64,000 nucleotides of DNA from Aporrectodea caliginosa (lineage: Eukaryota; Annelida; Clitellata; Crassiclitellata; Lumbricidae), in NCBI GenBank assembly GCA_020284085.1, contig JACEVL010000154.1, positions 1,805,143 to 1,869,142 on the forward strand. Direction: 5' to 3'. Position 1 is the first letter of the stretch. Every line of letters begins with the position of its first letter. Below the pieces are notes generated by a model, which was given only the letters and a program-made list of their open reading frames with translations, made no database searches and had not been told where the DNA came from. A program made the position numbers and the translations under genes. Shown here in pieces: positions 59,286-64,000 of this stretch.

Positions 59286-59809
59286 AGTGCCTAGTTACAA
59301 TGTATTACAATTATAGGCCATGCACGTACGTTTATGCAGGACAAAATAGTAGTGTTAAGTTGTTCCGCATTGCCAAAGTTCGATGCATTTATTGTGGCGA
59401 CCATCGATTTATAGTTTGTCTATTAGTACTTCTCTTAGGACTTCTAAAGCCCTAGAGATCGAGGGTTCGTGCCTGGTGAGAGGGACAAGTAACGACCCTG
59501 GACAAGTTGTCTGCCACCATGCAGAAAAAAGGTAACTCAGTTCATTGGGGGTGCAAGTTATTTGTCACAACACAGCGGTACAGTTATTCACATAATAGGA
59601 TACACAAAGTGTTGGCTTAACATAAGAATCATTCTGGAAGGGGAAAAAAGCTCAACTGAGCTTATCGAGTCCACCTTACAATGTAGTTCAAGGACAGCAA
59701 TTAATTAACCATCAAGAAGTGAGATTCATTCTAACTATGACATGTATCGAGTGATTAGTGACAAATTTCCAGTTTCAGAATGCATCATTCAATGTGGTGC
59801 TTCAAACCA
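59286..59809. other. intergenic, between the GAT microsatellite and the LINE 3' end
   Basis: GGGTTCGTGCC at about 59462 resembles a B box of a worn SINE. No more can be said. Confidence 0.35.
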
Positions 59810-59876
59810 AGATAGAATAAAATAGAATGAAACGAAACAAACAAAACAAAACAGAACAAACAAAAGAATAAACCGG

Positions 59877-60545
59877 TTAGTAGCCAGATATCAAGAACTG
59901 TTTATAGCTTATTTTGAATGTGACTAGGGAGTCCATAATCTTAAACTTTTGGGGTAACGAATTCCAGAGTTTTGGACCAAGTACTATTGCTGAATGAAGG
60001 CGGGTATTAGACCTGCAAGTGGAAGACTGATAATTCGTCTTAGTGCGAGTTTCATACTGATGTATTTGTTCCATAGTTTTAAAATACGTATCAAAACTTT
60101 TAGGAAGCATTCCATGACGATGCCGAAACATAAAAGTAATTAATTGCATATGACAAATATCAGGAAGTTTAAGTAACCTGTCCTCTTTAAATAAATCAGT
60201 AGATCGATGGAATCTGCCAACACCATTAATGCCCCTAATTGCTCGTTTCTGAAGAGTTATCAGTTTTTTCAGCTTAGAAGGGTAGCCACTAGCCCATATC
60301 ATTGTACAGTACTGGAGATAAGGCAAAATTAAGCTCGAATATAATAACTTCAAAATTGATTTATCTAATATTTTTCCTAATTTATACAGTATCCCTATAG
60401 TTTTAGCAATTTTGTTTTCTACGGTACGTATATGTTCAGCCCAATTCAAGTTTTTGTCAATTATAACACCCAGAAATTTTGCAGATGTAACATTTTCTAT
60501 TTTTATATCATCTACTGTGACATTGAGAGTTTCAAAGGGAACCTT
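59877..60545 (-). pseudogene. LINE ORF2 C-terminal part, separated by a frameshift
   Basis: Reading resumes in another frame with VPFETLNVTVDDIKIENVTS, AKFLGVIIDKNLNWAEHIRT, LQKRAIRGINGVGRFHRSTD and LGPKLWNSLPQKF, ending in TAA. This is the thumb/C-terminal segment normally continuous with the RT. The only lesion is the 10-base tandem duplication at 60546-60565. Confidence 0.9.
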
Positions 60546-63036
60546 CTTTCTTATACTTTCTTATACCAGAAAATAAAATATAATTGGTTTTCTTTAGGTT
60601 TATGGATAATTTATTCACTTTAAACCAGTTTGCTAATATAATTAGTTCATCATTTATAACTTTTGTCAGTGTTTTTGGATCATCACCAGAAATGAAAGCT
60701 GATGTATCATCCGCAAATAAAATTAATAACAAGGTTTTAGAACACTCACAAATATCATTAATGTACAACAGAAAAAGAAGGGGACCTAGAACAGACCCTT
60801 GCGGAACTCCACAGGTTATAGGACACTTGTCAGATATAGCATCACCAATTACAACCTGTTGGTAGCGGTTACTTAGATAGCTCTTAATCCAATCAAGGGC
60901 ATTACCTCTTATGCCATAACGGTATAGCTTATCAAATAAAATTTTATGATTAATAGTATCAAATGCTTTAGATAAGTCTAAAAAGATACCTATGGCGTAT
61001 TTCCCGTCATCAATTGACCTGCTAATTTGATCAACAACATCTAAGATGGCCAAGTTTGTGGAATGGTTTTTCCTAAAGCCATACTGCCTATTGTAGAGTA
61101 CATTGTTTGCTTCCAGGAAATCATAAATTCTTTTATGTATAACCTTTTCTAGAATTTTTGAAAAGGTAGGGAGGATTGATATTGGTCGATAGTTGGAAAC
61201 ATCAAGATTATTACCAGTTTTGAATAATGGTATGACCTTGGCATTTTTCATAAGCTCTGGCACAATACCCGTGCAGAGAGACTGGTTAATAACATGCGTT
61301 AATGGTTTCACAATACAGTCAACAATATGTTTAGACACAAAAAGTGGAATATCAGCAAAACCCATAGATTTACTATTATCAAGTTCCATTAACAATGTCT
61401 TAATTTCACCTACATCTGTCGGTCTCAAAAATAGTGTACAATCAAAGTGTTTTTTCATATAGCTGGTGTGATCAATACCTGGGTCAACTATCTTTGCAGC
61501 CAGGTTAGGCCCAATCTCAGTAAAGTACTTATTGAAAGAGTTGGCAATAGCATGAGGGTCAGTGATTAGTTCATTGCCTTCATTTATAGCGTTAATGCAT
61601 TTAGCAGAATAATTACGGTTAATTATTAATTTTATAGTTTTCCATGTTTGTTTCAAATTGTTTTTATATATATCAAATTTAGTGGCATAATATTGTTTTT
61701 CGCTAATACGCAAAAGAGAAGTCAATTTATTTCTATATGCTTTATATTCCTTTAATATATCATTGTTTTTAGACTTGAGATAAAGTTTGTATAATTTATT
61801 CTTATTTTTAATAGATTTGACAAGGGCTGGGGTTAACCATGGTTTCAATTTGGTTCTATATTGTCTTTTGCGCTTAAGTAAAAGAGGGAAACAAGAGTCA
61901 AATGCCCTATTTAACTTGCTTATGAATAATGAATAAGAAACATCAGGATTAGTCTCGGTAGTGATTTCATCCCATGTCCATTGGCCAGCAACTCTATCTA
62001 AAGCTGCAAAGTTACCATGGGATTTAGACCGAGATGCAACATACTTAGACCTCTCCAACACCAATTGTTCCGAGGACTGGTTAGGTAGAACTGTAAATAT
62101 TGGGAGATGATCAGATATATCAGTACACAGAATACCAGAAAACTCATCACCATTCATCCTGTTACAGAAAATATTATCAATAAGGGTTGCTGTTAACTCA
62201 GTTATTCTAGTAGGCATATTTATCAAAGGACAGTAGGAAAGTGTCAACATAGAGTTAACAAAATTTTGCGTTCCAGCATGTGACTCACAATTTAAAAGAT
62301 TAATATTAAAATCACCACAGACATAGCTTAGCCTGTTCTGTGTCTTAAGGTTACTTAGAATCTGAGATAAATTATCAGAAAATAAATTAATATCAGTTCC
62401 AGGAGGTCTATACACTGTACCTAATGTAATGGCAGAGTTGGACTGTGTGTACACTCTTACAAAAACAGATTCCATTAATTCTGTATTAGAAGCTGGTAGA
62501 TTGTTCTCCAGTTCAAAGCGTAGAGTATCTTTAATCATGATTGCAATACCTCCTCCTTTTCCTTGGGGACGTGATCTACAAATGACGTTGTACCCTGAGC
62601 AGTAGATTTGGTCTTCTGTAGCAGGGGTACTCCAGGTTTCAGTTAGTGCGATAATGTCAAATTTAGTTTTACAGGTTTCAAGAAATTCTAAAAGTGCAGC
62701 ACCATTCTTATTAAAACTACGTATATTTAAGTGCAATAGTTTAAGGTTTTTGTTTAGTGAATTACAACCAATGAATTCATCAAATTGATCTGAACATAGA
62801 TATCTGGTTGGATGTGTTGTTAGTTGGCCATAATAATTTAGATCAGGATCACAATCATCTGCATTTGTCAACAATGACATGTCATTATACAATGTAAAAG
62901 GACTGGCTAACTGAGGAAACCACGGACTAGGAGACATAGGCTTAGCTGCCTGTGTGGACAAATCATCTTCGATATTATCTGAGGATGTTGGAACTGAGCA
63001 GGATCCGCCTATTAATCCTTCACTTTGGTCTGACAT
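60532..63036 (-). CDS. LINE ORF2: endonuclease and reverse transcriptase (834 residues to frameshift)
   Basis: Endonuclease about residues 99-315 with HLNIRS (102), LTETW (131), YRPPG (209), GDFNINL (241), IDNIF (286) and SDHLPI (308). RT about 590-800 with SNYRPIS (614), FLDLSKAFD (685), GVPQGSVLGPLLF (743) and the catalytic FADD (774-777). All key residues look present. The protein makes the first-strand nick and copies the RNA at the target (target-primed reverse transcription). The frame is diverted at residue ~826 by a 10-base duplication; without it the ORF would run to 59877, 1,049 residues. The start ATG at 63036 is the first in frame. Confidence 0.93.
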   Translation of the reverse strand: MSDQSEGLIGGSCSVPTSSDNIEDDLSTQAAKPMSPSPWFPQLASPFTLYNDMSLLTNADDCDPDLNYYGQLTTHPTRYLCSDQFDEFIGCNSLNKNLKLLHLNIRSFNKNGAALLEFLETCKTKFDIIALTETWSTPATEDQIYCSGYNVICRSRPQGKGGGIAIMIKDTLRFELENNLPASNTELMESVFVRVYTQSNSAITLGTVYRPPGTDINLFSDNLSQILSNLKTQNRLSYVCGDFNINLLNCESHAGTQNFVNSMLTLSYCPLINMPTRITELTATLIDNIFCNRMNGDEFSGILCTDISDHLPIFTVLPNQSSEQLVLERSKYVASRSKSHGNFAALDRVAGQWTWDEITTETNPDVSYSLFISKLNRAFDSCFPLLLKRKRQYRTKLKPWLTPALVKSIKNKNKLYKLYLKSKNNDILKEYKAYRNKLTSLLRISEKQYYATKFDIYKNNLKQTWKTIKLIINRNYSAKCINAINEGNELITDPHAIANSFNKYFTEIGPNLAAKIVDPGIDHTSYMKKHFDCTLFLRPTDVGEIKTLLMELDNSKSMGFADIPLFVSKHIVDCIVKPLTHVINQSLCTGIVPELMKNAKVIPLFKTGNNLDVSNYRPISILPTFSKILEKVIHKRIYDFLEANNVLYNRQYGFRKNHSTNLAILDVVDQISRSIDDGKYAIGIFLDLSKAFDTINHKILFDKLYRYGIRGNALDWIKSYLSNRYQQVVIGDAISDKCPITCGVPQGSVLGPLLFLLYINDICECSKTLLLILFADDTSAFISGDDPKTLTKVINDELIILANWFKVNKLSINLKKTNYILFSGIRKYKKEGSL
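60546..60565 (-). repeat. 10-bp tandem duplication that frameshifts LINE ORF2
   Basis: + strand CTTTCTTATA occurs twice in direct succession (60546-60555 and 60556-60565). Ten bases shift the frame by one; one copy alone would keep the RT and the C-terminal frame continuous. Confidence 0.92.
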
Positions 63037-63495
63037 TTTTATTATTGACTAGAGTTACCTCTCTGGGACCCATAAACCTAACAAACAGTTTAGACACACT
63101 ATTTAGATAAAGCATCAATATAGGGCTAATTACAGAAGACACAAGATTTTCGTTTACCCTAGCTTCAGATAACACTGATGCTATGAACATTATTAAAGCA
63201 ACAAACAAAGAAAATTTCACTTGATTCAATACCTGCAAAAACCAGTGATCAAAACTAAAAAAACATAAAAAAACAAAATTAATTTGCACACATTGTGCTA
63301 ATAATACAATGCCTCTAAACATGGACAGCATGTCCTATCTCAAGAGATGGTCAGGCATCTATAGGTAAACATCACGGGGCAAAATGTACAAAGAGAAAGA
63401 ATCTGTACATCAACATCAAGGTTAAATGTGAACCAACATCAGGTTAAATGTGAACCAAGCAAAAGGTGTACACACACTAGAATACAGAGCGGCCA
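63037..63495. other. LINE inter-ORF region
   Basis: A 103-residue minus-strand frame overlaps (63331-63020) but shows no domain; hydrophobic and without family resemblance. Confidence 0.6.
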
Positions 63496-64000
63496 CTAGG
63501 AAGGAGGATGAGCGCCAGCATCAGTAGGCAGTTGCGGGGGGTCTACTGCTTTTGGCAATGTCAGTGAAAACGGGTCCATCAGCATGATCTTTTCAGAATT
63601 CTCAAGGATCGCATAAACTTTGCCGTTCCATGACCATGATGATTTGATCTTTGGGTTCTTGCGGAGACGATCCATAAATTGGATGTTTGTGGTTGTAAGA
63701 TCTTCAAAGATCCTAATACCAGAGCCCTTCAAACATCGGCGACCCCGCAGCACTTGATTACGCCTCTCTCCTTGAAAGAAGGTAACAAGTATTATCGGTA
63801 AAGGTGGAGATGGTGCAGCATGTTCACGTCTCATCGGGATAAACTGGACTCGGTCAACGTCCGCTAATTCAATGGCATCGAGGTTCAGCCTGTCCCGACA
63901 AAACGAAACGAAAGATTCTCTTGGATATAGTTTATCCAGTGAGAGTCCACTTACTCGTAGTTTCAATGAACGTGACGCTTGGTCCAGGTGGTTATTGTGT
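63496..64000 (-). CDS. LINE ORF1 C-terminal part (RNA-binding), partial
   Basis: The frame is open at the window edge (ASRSLKLRVSGLSLDKLY). LKLRVSGL and ILVTFFQGERRNQVLRGRRC are like the RRM and C-terminal domain of L1 ORF1p (compare RPIIVKF..YKDR..VL..RRKL), with GSGIRIFEDLTTTNIQFMDR and WSWNGKVYAI further on. It would bind element RNA and form ribonucleoprotein particles. The ORF start and coiled coil lie beyond the window. Confidence 0.82.
   Translation of the reverse strand, partial: HNNHLDQASRSLKLRVSGLSLDKLYPRESFVSFCRDRLNLDAIELADVDRVQFIPMRREHAAPSPPLPIILVTFFQGERRNQVLRGRRCLKGSGIRIFEDLTTTNIQFMDRLRKNPKIKSSWSWNGKVYAILENSEKIMLMDPFSLTLPKAVDPPQLPTDAGAHPPS

Larger units (their letters stand above)
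59810..64000 (-). mobile_element. near full-length CR1/L2-like (Jockey-superfamily) non-LTR retrotransposon, 5' end outside window
   Basis: On the minus strand: ORF1 (64000-63496, running in from beyond the window), a ~460-base inter-ORF gap, ORF2 with apurinic-type endonuclease and reverse transcriptase (63036-59877), and a 3' tail of TTTTG/ATTCT-type repeats around 59877-59812. The order and the C-terminal segment after the RT fit the CR1/L2/Jockey group. ORF1 carries an L1-ORF1-like RNA-binding region. Near-intact frames imply a young copy. Confidence 0.9.

Overview
The window is animal (metazoan) nuclear DNA. Genes are split by GT-AG introns up to about 17 kb, intergenic space is full of microsatellites and transposon remnants, and there are no bacterial-type operons. 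The gene content and repeat style fit a marine invertebrate, perhaps an echinoderm or another non-vertebrate deuterostome. That is an inference; no species can be fixed from the sequence alone.

Two host genes can be assembled exon by exon, both on the + strand. The first (about 561-34736, 5' end outside the window) is a many-fingered C2H2 zinc-finger gene orthologous to the vertebrate ZNF423/ZNF521 (OAZ/EHZF) pair. Nine exons join in frame to 1,446 residues carrying roughly thirty or more fingers, several of them beyond the usual vertebrate C-terminus. The second (42377-51173) is a complete eight-exon HERPUD1/HERPUD2-type gene, 415 residues. It has an N-terminal ubiquitin-like domain, a polyglutamine run, the DWLDW motif, a hydrophobic membrane hairpin and a family-typical C-terminus. 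ZNF423 and HERPUD1 both lie on human 16q, so their adjacency here may preserve an old linkage.

Layout: 1-560 upstream sequence with a small hairpin; 561-793 zinc-finger exon 1; 794-17640 a long intron packed with a direct ~2.4-kb duplication (2308-8210), several SINEs, a hAT remnant (11203-12799) and a 3.9-kb foldback element (13229-17099); 17641-17783 exon 2; 17784-26458 a second long intron with GC-rich candidate regulatory islands, minisatellites and a LINE tail; 26459-34736 exons 3-9; 34737-42376 intergenic DNA with a LINE fragment, a 515-bp hairpin and a SINE split by a nested hAT element; 42377-51173 the HERPUD gene with a hAT-type MITE in its last intron; 51174-59800 intergenic DNA with SINEs, a LINE tail and a 24-bp minisatellite; about 59810-64000 a nearly complete minus-strand non-LTR retrotransposon whose ORF1 runs off the window.

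The least ordinary items are the foldback element (mirrored arms of six ~155-bp subrepeats around a decayed coding region with recognisable family motifs), the LINE ORF2 broken only by a 10-bp tandem duplication, two insertions whose order can be read from target-site duplications or an empty site (a SINE within one duplicated copy, a hAT within a SINE), and a strong excess of the palindrome TAGGCCTA.
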